64,000 nt of DNA, from positions 1,523,603-1,587,602 of the forward strand of contig NZ_CM001488.1 in the NCBI RefSeq assembly GCF_000233695.2. The letters are read 5' to 3'. Origin of the DNA: Desulfobacter postgatei 2ac9. GTDB lineage: Bacteria > Desulfobacterota > Desulfobacteria > Desulfobacterales > Desulfobacteraceae. The notes beneath the pieces were generated by a model. The model ran no database searches. It was given only the letters and a program-made list of their open reading frames with translations, and was not told the origin of the DNA. Below, piece after piece: positions 35,329 through 43,865 of this stretch (positions are counted from its first letter, which is position 1; each line of letters starts with the position of its first letter). Both the position numbers and the translations under genes were made by a program.

Positions 35329-36105
35329 TTATAAAACGTGAAATCCTGTCAGAATACGGACCAGTTCATTGTGCAACGCCTTGTTTGCCGCAGCAATGCC
35401 TTTTTCCGGGAATTGCCCGCCGCCTGTAAAATCCGTGACCACACCCCCTGCTTCCTTTAAAATAACCGTCCCTGCTGCAATATCATAAATATTTAGATTC
35501 ATTTCCCAGAATCCGTCCAGGCTGCCCAGGGCCGTATAACAAAGATCCAATGCCGCAGATCCGAAACGCCTGATGTCCCGAAGTTTGGGTACAATTTCGT
35601 TAAAAATCGGCAGGTTGTTCTTTTGCCTGCCTGCCCTCAGGCACGCAAAGCCCGTTGCCATGACCGCTTTGTCAAGTTCTCTGGTTTCAGAGACATGAAT
35701 TGCGGTGTCGCCCACAAATGCGCCTTTGCCTTTTTCAGCATAAAACAGCTGGTTTAAAGCAGGTGCATAAACCACGCCAAGTACTGGTTCTCCCTCTTTT
35801 TCAAGGGCGATACTGATGCTGTAAAAGGGCAGCCGGTGGACAAACGACGTGGTACCGTCTATGGGATCAATGATCCATCTGAGTCCGCTTTTTGTCTGGA
35901 CAGCTCCGTACTCTTCCCCGAGTACGCCATGGTCAGGATACCGGGCAAGGATAGCCTTAACCAGAAACGCTTCAACTTTTTTGTCCGTTTCCGTGACAAT
36001 ATCTTTTTCTGATTTGAATTCAAGGTCATGCAAAGACAAGTTTTTTTGGCCTTCAAGGCAGAGCCTGCCGGCTTCCAGGGCCAAATTTTTTATAAATGAA
36101 ATCAA
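35329..36105 (-). CDS. suhB: Inositol monophosphatase family protein (SuhB-like)
   Basis: A 258-aa metal-dependent sugar phosphatase. Metal-binding motifs: GEEYG, the WIIDPIDGTTSFVHRLPFYS signature, and the C-terminal IYDIAAGTVILKEAGGVVTD. SuhB proteins dephosphorylate inositol-1-phosphate and act in rRNA transcription antitermination in E. coli. First gene of the suhB-orf-rbgA-prc-asmA-recX run, with promoter expected in 36106-36200. Confidence 0.93.
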   Translation of the reverse strand: MISFIKNLALEAGRLCLEGQKNLSLHDLEFKSEKDIVTETDKKVEAFLVKAILARYPDHGVLGEEYGAVQTKSGLRWIIDPIDGTTSFVHRLPFYSISIALEKEGEPVLGVVYAPALNQLFYAEKGKGAFVGDTAIHVSETRELDKAVMATGFACLRAGRQKNNLPIFNEIVPKLRDIRRFGSAALDLCYTALGSLDGFWEMNLNIYDIAAGTVILKEAGGVVTDFTGGGQFPEKGIAAANKALHNELVRILTGFHVL

Positions 36106-36418
36106 GATATCAACCGTTTGTTAACTCATTTTTTTAAATAATTATAAAATTTATATCATTAAAATTTAAGATCAATTTAAGATCTGTAAAATTAAGATCA
36201 GGTATTATGGCATATTAGATTGCATTTGAAAATACCCGGCACATCCATTGAAAAATAAAACAGTATTGCTTTGAAGTTACAGGGTTAACATGCCAAGCTT
36301 GATTTTCCGGGTCTTGATTTTTAAAGTGTGAAATGAGATGATCATATCTGATGTTTTTTGATCGGTTTCACAGTCCCGTGAAACTATGGCCTTGACCACC
36401 CACTATGGCGCAAATATC
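36106..36418. other. Divergent promoter region suhB / lytic transglycosylase
   Basis: AT-rich, no gene. Three near-identical 11-mers AATTTAAGATC occur at 36163-36173, 36174-36184 (directly adjacent) and 36189-36199 (AAATTAAGATC), an operator-like arrangement upstream of the suhB operon. Confidence 0.55.
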
Positions 36419-37573
36419 ATGAAATACTTCTTTGTTTTCACCGTTTTTCTGGCAATTTTTGCTGCACATGTTACACTGGCTGCAGAAGATAGATCCGGAC
36501 CAACCCAAGCTGCACCACCCGAATCTGGACTCCCCGAAGCTGCACCACCCATGGTAAGCTCGCACATTCCCTCCCTGGTGGAAGCGGTCCGTTTTTCCGG
36601 TGATATCCGTCTTTGCGGGGAAAAAATACCTTATACAGATCAAGATGTCAGAGAGCGGCTTGAAAAAGAGATGATGCTGGCCGTATGGGACCGTCCCCAG
36701 GTGATGCTGTGGCTCAAACGGGCCCACCGGTGGTTTCCGCACATCGAAAGCGTTTTAAAGCAGGAAAAACTGCCTTTGGATTTAAAATATCTGGCTATTG
36801 TGGAAAGTGCGCTGCTCTCCTATGGAGAATCCTATCAGGGCGCGGTTGGGTACTGGCAGTTCATCGAAAGCACAGGTAAGCAATACGGATTGCGCATTGA
36901 TTCAGACGTCGATGAACGCCGGAACATGTTTTCCGCCACCCGGGCGGCCTGCCGCTATCTTAAAAAACTTTATTCCCAGTTTGGCTCGTATCTTCTGGCC
37001 ATGTCCGCATATAACATGGGTGAATCCGGTCTGAGCAAGGCCATAGAGTTCCAGGAGACCCGGGATTTCTTTTCCCTTTACCTGCCCCTGGAGACCCAGC
37101 GGTATATCCTGAAAATGGTTGCCGTTAAGTTGATTATGTCTAATCCCGAAGATTATGGGTTTCATCTCGGGCCCCAGGATCTTTATCCGGTATTTACGTT
37201 TTCTGAAATCAAACTCTCCACAACAGATGTTGTGCCTTTAACCATGATCGCCAAGGCCTGTGGCATCTCATTTAAAACCATCAAGGATTATAATCCCCAT
37301 ATTCGGGGATATTTTCTGGAGAAAGGCACAAGCACGCTTCTTGTACCCGAGGGGAAGGATAAGGCGTTTAATCAAAAGTTTTACCCCCTTTACAATACCT
37401 TGCCCAAAACGCAGTTATCTTCTTCAAGTTCAAGGTACCATGTGGTGAAAGCCGGTGAAAGCCTCTCCGCCATTGCAAGAAAATATAATACATCTCTGTC
37501 CGGGTTGCAGAACCTTAACAAGCTGTCAAAGAAACATCACATTCATCCCGGAGATAAATTGCGTGTGCAATGA
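36419..37573 (+). CDS. MltD-like membrane-bound lytic transglycosylase with LysM
   Basis: About 384 aa from the ATG at 36419, which begins a signal peptide (MKYFFVFTVFLAIFAAHVTL); an upstream ATG at 36386 is less likely. The SLT domain (about 100-240) shows the catalytic Glu in AIVESALLSYGESYQGAVGY, followed by WQFIESTGKQYGL and LLAMSAYNMGESG. A LysM peptidoglycan-binding motif closes the protein (YHVVKAGESLSAIARKYNTS, then IHPGDKLRVQ). It cleaves murein glycan strands. Its last 31 bases overlap the convergent gene. Confidence 0.9.
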   Translation: MKYFFVFTVFLAIFAAHVTLAAEDRSGPTQAAPPESGLPEAAPPMVSSHIPSLVEAVRFSGDIRLCGEKIPYTDQDVRERLEKEMMLAVWDRPQVMLWLKRAHRWFPHIESVLKQEKLPLDLKYLAIVESALLSYGESYQGAVGYWQFIESTGKQYGLRIDSDVDERRNMFSATRAACRYLKKLYSQFGSYLLAMSAYNMGESGLSKAIEFQETRDFFSLYLPLETQRYILKMVAVKLIMSNPEDYGFHLGPQDLYPVFTFSEIKLSTTDVVPLTMIAKACGISFKTIKDYNPHIRGYFLEKGTSTLLVPEGKDKAFNQKFYPLYNTLPKTQLSSSSSRYHVVKAGESLSAIARKYNTSLSGLQNLNKLSKKHHIHPGDKLRVQ

Positions 37574-39135
37574 TGCTTTTTTAAAAAAAGGGACGATACG
37601 CAGAATGCGGAAAATTTGAACAGAAACTCAATGAGTTCCGGTATGGAGATGGGCTGGTTGAATTCGCCGAGATGGGGGCCGGTAATCAGTATAATATCTT
37701 TTTCCCCTTTGGCCGGTATGTCGGTAACACCCCGTTCCGTGAGGAATTGTTCAAACTGTTCATCGTCCATCGCCAACTGGTCCTGTACCCGTAACGCTTC
37801 TTGCATATGTTCATCACGCCCCATTTTTTCAATGAGCTTTTCAATCAGTGCCGGTATATTAAACGGGGCCGGATCAAAGGTCTCAAATTCGGTCAGGCCT
37901 TTGAAATAGTGTTCACATACGCCCGTTAAAAGCGATTCAAACAGATCCGGGCAAAAAAGATCCCGGGTATCCACATGGGGTTGACTATTGTCTGTTCCCC
38001 TTCTGTGCGGGGCTTTGTTCCTGAAGCAGGAGCCTGCCACCAGAATAAAACTGAGCAGGTATTCCCCGGTATAATGTTCAAGATCCAATCGCTTTGTTTG
38101 GCAGGCAATATGTTCAAAATCCCGCAACCCGGATGCGGCAAAATTGGGGAACAGGCTGGAGTTCAGCCACTGGTCCAGGCGCCCGGCATGTTCCCACAAG
38201 TATCTGCCGTTGTCGTTTCTTCGATCCTGCTGAACCCGGTTATGGAACAAGGGGATCAACGCCGTATGGAAAAGCCCCTGGGATGAAAGTCTGCCCAGGG
38301 CAAGGGATGATTTGAAAAATGATCTTTGGATTTGTTCCCGGTCCGAACCTTCTAAATTGGGGTATTCATAATAACCCGGGCAGGGGATAAAGACGATGCA
38401 GGCAGATCCGTATCGTGTTCCCGGGCTTGCCTCAGGCAGTTCATCCGTGATGTTAAATAGATATCTGTCCCGGATGCAGACCGGTTTGGGAACAAGATTT
38501 TCAGCACCTGAAGGATTCTTGGAAAACCACTCCATCCAAACCGCTTCCCAGTGAATTTCATTGATATTGTCCAGGGTTGTGGCGAATTTGATTACGCCCA
38601 TGATTTTTGTTTCTGTCCGGGCGATCAGGCTTCTGCCCTTCCAGGTCCATTGCATCTCTGTGGGCAATGCCATCCCTGGGGGTGTAAATTTTTCAACAAG
38701 GCTGGAAAATTGAATGTCCAACGGCGTGATGGTGTTTGGAAAAGATGGTGTATCCGGTGCCGGGCAATTATCCGCAAGCCTGCCAAGGGCCTGGCTTAGG
38801 GCACGAAGACGGTTTCCTGAACTTTTGACCAGAAGCATCGCAAGTTTTGGCACAATGGTCCTGATGATTTCGTTCTCCATTGTCCTGCCCATCTCCACCA
38901 GGGTGCAGGCCGCCTCATGATATAAAAAAAAGGCTTGTTTTGCCTTTTCAAATTCGGCGGTTTCAAATATGGAGAAGAGCGCATCCAGGGTCTGATGAGT
39001 AATCGTGTGCGGATAATCCACCGCCTGCCAGCCAATATATTGGATACCCATGTACGCCGCTGAAAAATCCCGGCAATGATTGATAAGAAGACGTTCTTCG
39101 CGGATACGCGCACTGGAGGGTGGGGCGTGGTTCAT
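37543..39135 (-). CDS. Large uncharacterised protein (possible SidJ-related pseudokinase)
   Basis: A 530-aa soluble protein with no signal peptide. I do not recognise it with certainty. Segments that look conserved: IGWQAVDYPHTITHQTLDAL, WTWKGRSLIARTETKIMGVI with a Lys, HTALIPLFHNRVQQDRRN, GRYLWEHAGRLDQWLNSSLF and LRDFEHI. The lysine strand followed by His/Asn/Asp elements is compatible with a divergent kinase fold, and I have a weak memory of SidJ-related pseudokinases in this bacterial group. It starts 3 nt after the coiled-coil gene, in the guaA operon. Function unknown. Confidence 0.6.
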   Translation of the reverse strand: MNHAPPSSARIREERLLINHCRDFSAAYMGIQYIGWQAVDYPHTITHQTLDALFSIFETAEFEKAKQAFFLYHEAACTLVEMGRTMENEIIRTIVPKLAMLLVKSSGNRLRALSQALGRLADNCPAPDTPSFPNTITPLDIQFSSLVEKFTPPGMALPTEMQWTWKGRSLIARTETKIMGVIKFATTLDNINEIHWEAVWMEWFSKNPSGAENLVPKPVCIRDRYLFNITDELPEASPGTRYGSACIVFIPCPGYYEYPNLEGSDREQIQRSFFKSSLALGRLSSQGLFHTALIPLFHNRVQQDRRNDNGRYLWEHAGRLDQWLNSSLFPNFAASGLRDFEHIACQTKRLDLEHYTGEYLLSFILVAGSCFRNKAPHRRGTDNSQPHVDTRDLFCPDLFESLLTGVCEHYFKGLTEFETFDPAPFNIPALIEKLIEKMGRDEHMQEALRVQDQLAMDDEQFEQFLTERGVTDIPAKGEKDIILITGPHLGEFNQPISIPELIEFLFKFSAFCVSSLFLKKHHCTRNLSPG

Positions 39136-39138
39136 ACT

Positions 39139-40197
39139 TTACTGCGAAATATCCTGCTCTGAAATGTTCCCTGTGCCGGGAATCGTTCGGCGCGGCAGAT
39201 CCGGTGTCTCTGTTTTCCGGGTAGGTGTCGGCAGGGGGTTGGGAGAAGAGACTTGTGGCTTTACCGTTGATCGGACCTGATTTATTGATTTTGGGGGGAG
39301 TTGTTTGGGTGTGGACTTTGCAGCAGCAGCAGCAGCAGCAGCTGTTGCCGCTGCCTTTTCTGCTGCATCGGCCCGTCTTTTGACGTCAGCAATCTGTTTT
39401 TCAAAATTTTGCCTGAGCAGACTTAAATTCTTTTCAATATCCTGCCTGAGCAGACTTAAATTTTTGTCCAGGCGTTTGTCTATGGATGCTGCCGTCTCAT
39501 TTTGCAATGCATCAAGTTTTTTGCCCAGCAGGCCTGTCTCCTTAACCAGTTGTGCAATCTTTTGTTCATAGGCGGACAATTCAAGCAGTTTTGTGCCAAA
39601 TTCTTCCTTAAACAGGTGGAACTCTTTTTGGATCTGTCCGGAGAGCGCTTTAGTATCCGAACTGTTTTTATCAATGGCGGATATAAGTTCCCGGTTAATC
39701 CGTTCCATGGCCGCCAGGGTGGACTTGTCCTGGTCTGCATTGGACTGAATCCGGTTATCCCGCTTGGCAAGGGCTGCTTCCATGGCTTTACGATCCACCT
39801 TGGCTGCCGACATTTTTGCTGTCTGGTTCTCAAGGGCCTTGCGTTTGGATTCAAGGGCTGTCAGCTTTTCATCCAACTCGTGGGTGGCTTTGGCAATGCG
39901 TACGTCCAATGCATTGAGTTTGATGTCAAGATCCTGGGAGACCCGTGCCATCTGGTTTGCCTGGGTCTGGTCCACATCCACCACCTTTTCGGTGATATCC
40001 ATGTAGACGAATACCAAAATGGCAATAATAATGCAGGGGATGATCACGGAGATGATGGTCACCCGCTGGGATAATTTTTCTATTTGAAGGGTGTTGGCTT
40101 CCTGCTGGAAAATTGCGCCTCCAATGCCCGGCCGATCATCCTCAAAAGATTCATCATCCTCCGGGTTCAGATAGTCCCCGAGTCTTTTTTCATTCAT
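39139..40197 (-). CDS. Membrane-anchored coiled-coil protein with polyalanine and Pro-rich tail
   Basis: About 352 aa from the ATG at 40197 (the longer frame to 40284 runs into guaA and is rejected). A cytoplasmic acidic N-terminus (LGDYLNPEDDESFEDD) precedes one transmembrane helix (VTIISVIIPCIIIAILVFVY). Then a long heptad-rich coiled coil (about 85-290), with an internal duplicate LSLLRQDIEKN / LSLLRQNFEKQ, nine consecutive alanines and a Pro/Thr/Arg-rich tail. No family recognised. Between guaA (13-nt gap) and the unknown 530-aa gene (3-nt gap). Confidence 0.75.
   Translation of the reverse strand: MNEKRLGDYLNPEDDESFEDDRPGIGGAIFQQEANTLQIEKLSQRVTIISVIIPCIIIAILVFVYMDITEKVVDVDQTQANQMARVSQDLDIKLNALDVRIAKATHELDEKLTALESKRKALENQTAKMSAAKVDRKAMEAALAKRDNRIQSNADQDKSTLAAMERINRELISAIDKNSSDTKALSGQIQKEFHLFKEEFGTKLLELSAYEQKIAQLVKETGLLGKKLDALQNETAASIDKRLDKNLSLLRQDIEKNLSLLRQNFEKQIADVKRRADAAEKAAATAAAAAAAAKSTPKQLPPKSINQVRSTVKPQVSSPNPLPTPTRKTETPDLPRRTIPGTGNISEQDISQ
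39321..39341. repeat. (CAG)7 trinucleotide tract
   Basis: Seven tandem CAG units (plus strand) coding for the polyalanine run of the coiled-coil protein. Slippage would change the number of alanines without breaking the frame. Confidence 0.85.
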
Positions 40198-40210
40198 AAT
40201 TTGTTGGCTG

Positions 40211-41746
40211 TTATTCCCATTCAATGGTGCCGGGCGGTTTCGAGGTGATATCAAAAACCACACGGTTGACCTTGTCCACTTCATTAATAATGCGGTTGGA
40301 AATTTTTCCCAGAAGATCGTGGGGCAGTTTTGCCCAGTCGGCTGTCATGGCGTCATTGGATGTGACCGCACGAATGGCAACACAATTGGCAAAGGTACGC
40401 TTGTCTCCCATGACACCGACACTTTTGACCGGCAAGAGCACGGTAAAGGACTGCCACAATTTCCGGTAAAGGCCGGCCTGTTTGATTTCCTGGATAAGTA
40501 TGTCATCGGCCCTGCGAAGAATATCCAGGCGATCTTTGGTGATCTCCCCTAAAATGCGGATGGCAAGCCCGGGGCCGGGGAAGGGCTGGCGCCAGACAAG
40601 ATCCTCGTTGATGCCAAGTTCAAGGCCAAGTTTTCTGACCTCATCCTTGAACAGCAGTTGCAGCGGCTCAATGAGCTTCAGATTCATCTGTTCGGGCAGT
40701 CCCCCCACATTGTGATGGGATTTGATGACCGACGTGGGGCCGCCAAAGGCGGATTTGGATTCAATAATATCCGGATACAACGTTCCCTGGCCCAGGAACT
40801 GCGCACCGTCAACCTTCTTGGCTTCGGCCTCAAACACATCAATGAAAAGTTTCCCGATGATTTTCCTTTTCTTTTCAGGGTCCGTAACCCCGGCCAGTGC
40901 GGTTAGAAATTTTTCTTGTGCATCCACAAACTTGATGTTCATGTTCAGGTTGGCCCGAAGGCTGACCTCAAGCTGTTCTTTTTCATTGAGGCGTAAAAGC
41001 CCGTTGTCGACAAAAATGCAGTGCAGGTTTTTTCCCACGGCTTTATGGATCAGGGTGGCGGCAACGGAAGAGTCCACCCCGCCGGAAAGGCCCATGATCA
41101 CTTTTTTGTCCCCAACCGCATCCTTGATCTGGGCGATGGCGCCTTCACTGAAGGATTTCATGGTCCAGTTCTGTTGGCATCCGCAGACATCAAAAAGAAA
41201 ATGGCGGATCATGGCAGCCCCGTTAATGGAGTGCTCCACTTCCGGGTGAAACTGCAGGCCGAACAGTTTTCTTGCGTAATCGGCAATGGCGGCAATGGGG
41301 GTGTTGTCGGTCTGCGCGGTGATCTCAAACCCCTGGGGCAGGGCTTTTGCAGAATCGCCATGGCTCATCCAGCACTGGAAGCTGTCATCCATCTCCTTGA
41401 ACAGCGGGTTGCCAGGATTAATGCGCAGTTCGGCAAAGCCATACTCTTTTTTGCTTGCCTGTTTAATGGTCCCTCCGAGGGTATGCACCATGTAGTGCAT
41501 GCCGTAGCAGATACCGAGGATGGGTACGCCCAGCTCAAAAATACCGGCGTCGATGGTGGGGCTGTTCTCTTCATAAATGGATGAGGGGCCGCCGGAAAGA
41601 ATGATGCCCGTGGGGGCAAGCTCCTTTAATTTGTCAAGGTGGATATTGGCCGGTTCCACCTGGCAATAGACATTATTTTCCCTGACACGCCGGGCAATCA
41701 GCTGGTTAAACTGGGATCCGAAATCAATAACAATGATCATGGGCAT
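40211..41746 (-). CDS. guaA: GMP synthase (glutamine-hydrolysing)
   Basis: A 511-aa two-domain enzyme converting XMP to GMP with glutamine nitrogen. The class I amidotransferase domain has the nucleophile in GICYGMHYMVH and His/Glu in LQFHPEVEHS. The ATP-pyrophosphatase P-loop is MGLSGGVDSSVAATL, and the dimerisation domain includes RQPFPGPGLAIRILGE and ends KPPGTIEWE. First gene of a three-gene leftward unit. guaB is not adjacent. Confidence 0.97.
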   Translation of the reverse strand: MPMIIVIDFGSQFNQLIARRVRENNVYCQVEPANIHLDKLKELAPTGIILSGGPSSIYEENSPTIDAGIFELGVPILGICYGMHYMVHTLGGTIKQASKKEYGFAELRINPGNPLFKEMDDSFQCWMSHGDSAKALPQGFEITAQTDNTPIAAIADYARKLFGLQFHPEVEHSINGAAMIRHFLFDVCGCQQNWTMKSFSEGAIAQIKDAVGDKKVIMGLSGGVDSSVAATLIHKAVGKNLHCIFVDNGLLRLNEKEQLEVSLRANLNMNIKFVDAQEKFLTALAGVTDPEKKRKIIGKLFIDVFEAEAKKVDGAQFLGQGTLYPDIIESKSAFGGPTSVIKSHHNVGGLPEQMNLKLIEPLQLLFKDEVRKLGLELGINEDLVWRQPFPGPGLAIRILGEITKDRLDILRRADDILIQEIKQAGLYRKLWQSFTVLLPVKSVGVMGDKRTFANCVAIRAVTSNDAMTADWAKLPHDLLGKISNRIINEVDKVNRVVFDITSKPPGTIEWE

Positions 41747-41885
41747 TTCCTGAAATGATTAGATTTAAATCGGCAAATTTTCCTATAAACATGGGAAAAT
41801 TGCAAGTTGTTTTTGGTTTCCCTGCATCATTGACTTTTTGTAAAATTGTATTAGACTATCTGGTTTGATTTGAGTGAGACAAAAA

Positions 41886-41953
41886 AGTATTGAGTATTGA
41901 GTATTGAGGAAAACAGCCTGTTTTAAATCTCACTACTCAAAACTCACGACTCA
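41886..41953. repeat. Hairpin of TATTGAG-type repeats
   Basis: Left arm 41886-41908 is three tandem TATTGAG units; right arm 41929-41953 contains CTCACTACTCAAAACTCACG, roughly complementary. The loop holds AACAGCCTGTT. A structured intergenic repeat distinct from the ACGAAG family but of similar design. Confidence 0.5.
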
Positions 41954-41972
41954 GATAAAAGGAGAACGTATC

Positions 41973-42197
41973 GTGGGTACCGGACCGTTGATCGCCGTTA
42001 ATGTGATGTTGCTCTATATTATTTTGGGACCTGTGCTGCTCTTTGCCATCTATGTTCTGTTTGACTCCTTGGACCCCACCGGTAGAATGAAAAAGGCTCC
42101 CGTGTCCGAAAAAGATCCTGCGCTGTGGACAAGTGACGATATTGATGCAAACGGTTTTGAAGGGATGGGCCTTGATGGGCGCAGGAATCAAATTTAA
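41973..42197 (+). CDS. Small membrane protein preceding the type I secretion genes
   Basis: A 74-aa protein starting at GTG 41973 with AAAGGAG 8 nt upstream; the open frame reaches back to 41904 through a repeat and has no ribosome site there. One hydrophobic segment (AVNVMLLYIILGPVLLFAIY) is followed by an acidic soluble tail (DPTGRMKKAPVSEKDPALWT). It ends 3 nt before the first ABC gene, so it is probably part of that operon. No family recognised. Confidence 0.7.
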   Translation: MGTGPLIAVNVMLLYIILGPVLLFAIYVLFDSLDPTGRMKKAPVSEKDPALWTSDDIDANGFEGMGLDGRRNQI

Positions 42198-42200
42198 CCT

Positions 42201-43865
42201 ATGGCCGCCTTTTTAAAAAAATGGAAGAAATACTTTACCTTTGCCGCGCTTTTAAGCTGTTTTGTAAATATTCTTCAATTAACTTTTCCCTTTTACATGT
42301 TCACCATATACGGCAATATTGTTGTTTCATACAGTCTGCTCTCTCTTAAAAATATCACGGTCGTCGCTTTTATGGCCGTAGCAGTACTCGGGTGTTTTTC
42401 ATATCTGCGGTCCAGGCTTCTGGCCGTGGCAGGCCAGGATTTAAGCCTGGGACTGAGGGAACAGGTTTATTCAGGTATGGTCAAAGGATCTGTGCTGAAC
42501 GGTAAGAACGCTTACCAGATCGGCTTGAACGATCTTGAAGTGCTGCGCAATTATTTTTCCACACCGGCCATCTATGCGCTGTTTGACGTTCCCTGGGCCC
42601 CTTTTTACCTGGCGCTTATTTATCTGTTTCACCCGGTGCTGGGCATTATTGCGACCTCGGGCGCCCTTATCATGGTCGGGTTGAGCATATTGCAGGAGTT
42701 GCTGATCCGAAAGAGCATGAAAATGGCGGGGCAACTGAACATCAAGAGCCACCGGTTTGTGGACTCTTTTATGAGAAATGCCGAAGTGATCAACGGGATG
42801 GGGATGATCAGGGATATATCCGACAGGTTTGTTGAGAAAAATAACCGGGTGATGATCAATCAGACAAAATCAAGCTATTATGCCGGCACCATTCAGTCCA
42901 TGATCAAGCCCCTGCAGAACATTATCCAGATCTTGATTTATTGCTTTGGCGCCATTTATGCCATAAAAGAGGGGTTTGATGTCGGGCTTATGGTCGCCGG
43001 GTCCATTATCATGGGACGCGGATTCGGGCCTCTGATGCAGTTCATGTCCTCCTGGCGTACGACGGCCACGGCAAAGGAATCCTACCTGCGGTTAAGCAGT
43101 TTTTCAAGCATGTTGGACAGAATAGTCCCCGGCATGCCCCTGCCGCCCCCCAAAGGCCATGTATGTGTTGCCGGTGCCGGTTATCGAATCCCAAGCCGGG
43201 TGTTGCTCAAAGCAGTTTCCTTTGAATTGCCGGCCGGGGAGCTTCTCGGGGTTATCGGACCCAACGGCGCCGGTAAAACCACCCTGTGCAGTCTGCTTTT
43301 GGGCATTTTGCCCGCCTTTGGCGGCAAGGTTTATCTGGACGGGAAAGATATTTTTTCCTGGGATAAGGCCCAGGTGGGGCCCTACATCGGGTATCTGCCC
43401 CAGGAGATTGAGCTGTTCCCGGGAACTGTGGCCCAGAATATCGCAAGGCTTGGTCCTGTTGATATGGACAGGGTTGAACAGGCCATACAAACCTGCGGCA
43501 TACAGGGTTTGGTGGACAGTTTTCCCCAGGGGCTTTCCACCCAGCTTGAAGGGGACAAGGGGGTCCGGCTCTCCGGAGGACAGAAACAGCTGGTGGGTCT
43601 TGCCAGGGCCCTTTATGGAAACCCCAGGCTCCTGGTCCTTGATGAACCCACTTCCAACCTGGACGAACAGGGAGAACAGCTGCTGGTAAACATACTGGCA
43701 GGCATGAAAGAGCGCCGAAACTGCACCTGCATCATGGTTTCCCATAAACCCCAGTTGCTGCACGCCATGGACAAGGTGCTGGTCATCAACGCCGGACAGG
43801 TTGCCATGTTCGGCCCAAAGGATGCGGTGTTTGCAAAACTGTCCGGGAAGCAGGCTGTCCTATGA
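42201..43865 (+). CDS. PrtD-type type I secretion ABC transporter 1
   Basis: A 554-aa half-transporter of the PrtD/AprD/RsaD group, without a C39 peptidase domain. The membrane domain (FTFAALLSCFVNILQLTFPF onward, to about 320) is followed by a complete nucleotide-binding domain: Walker A GPNGAGKTTLC, Q-loop YLPQEIELFPG, signature RLSGGQKQL, Walker B LLVLDEPTSNLD, H-loop MVSHKPQLL. Such proteins export RTX and S-layer proteins with uncleaved C-terminal signals. Its stop overlaps the next start (ATGA, 43862). First of three tandem paralogues. Confidence 0.93.
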   Translation: MAAFLKKWKKYFTFAALLSCFVNILQLTFPFYMFTIYGNIVVSYSLLSLKNITVVAFMAVAVLGCFSYLRSRLLAVAGQDLSLGLREQVYSGMVKGSVLNGKNAYQIGLNDLEVLRNYFSTPAIYALFDVPWAPFYLALIYLFHPVLGIIATSGALIMVGLSILQELLIRKSMKMAGQLNIKSHRFVDSFMRNAEVINGMGMIRDISDRFVEKNNRVMINQTKSSYYAGTIQSMIKPLQNIIQILIYCFGAIYAIKEGFDVGLMVAGSIIMGRGFGPLMQFMSSWRTTATAKESYLRLSSFSSMLDRIVPGMPLPPPKGHVCVAGAGYRIPSRVLLKAVSFELPAGELLGVIGPNGAGKTTLCSLLLGILPAFGGKVYLDGKDIFSWDKAQVGPYIGYLPQEIELFPGTVAQNIARLGPVDMDRVEQAIQTCGIQGLVDSFPQGLSTQLEGDKGVRLSGGQKQLVGLARALYGNPRLLVLDEPTSNLDEQGEQLLVNILAGMKERRNCTCIMVSHKPQLLHAMDKVLVINAGQVAMFGPKDAVFAKLSGKQAVL

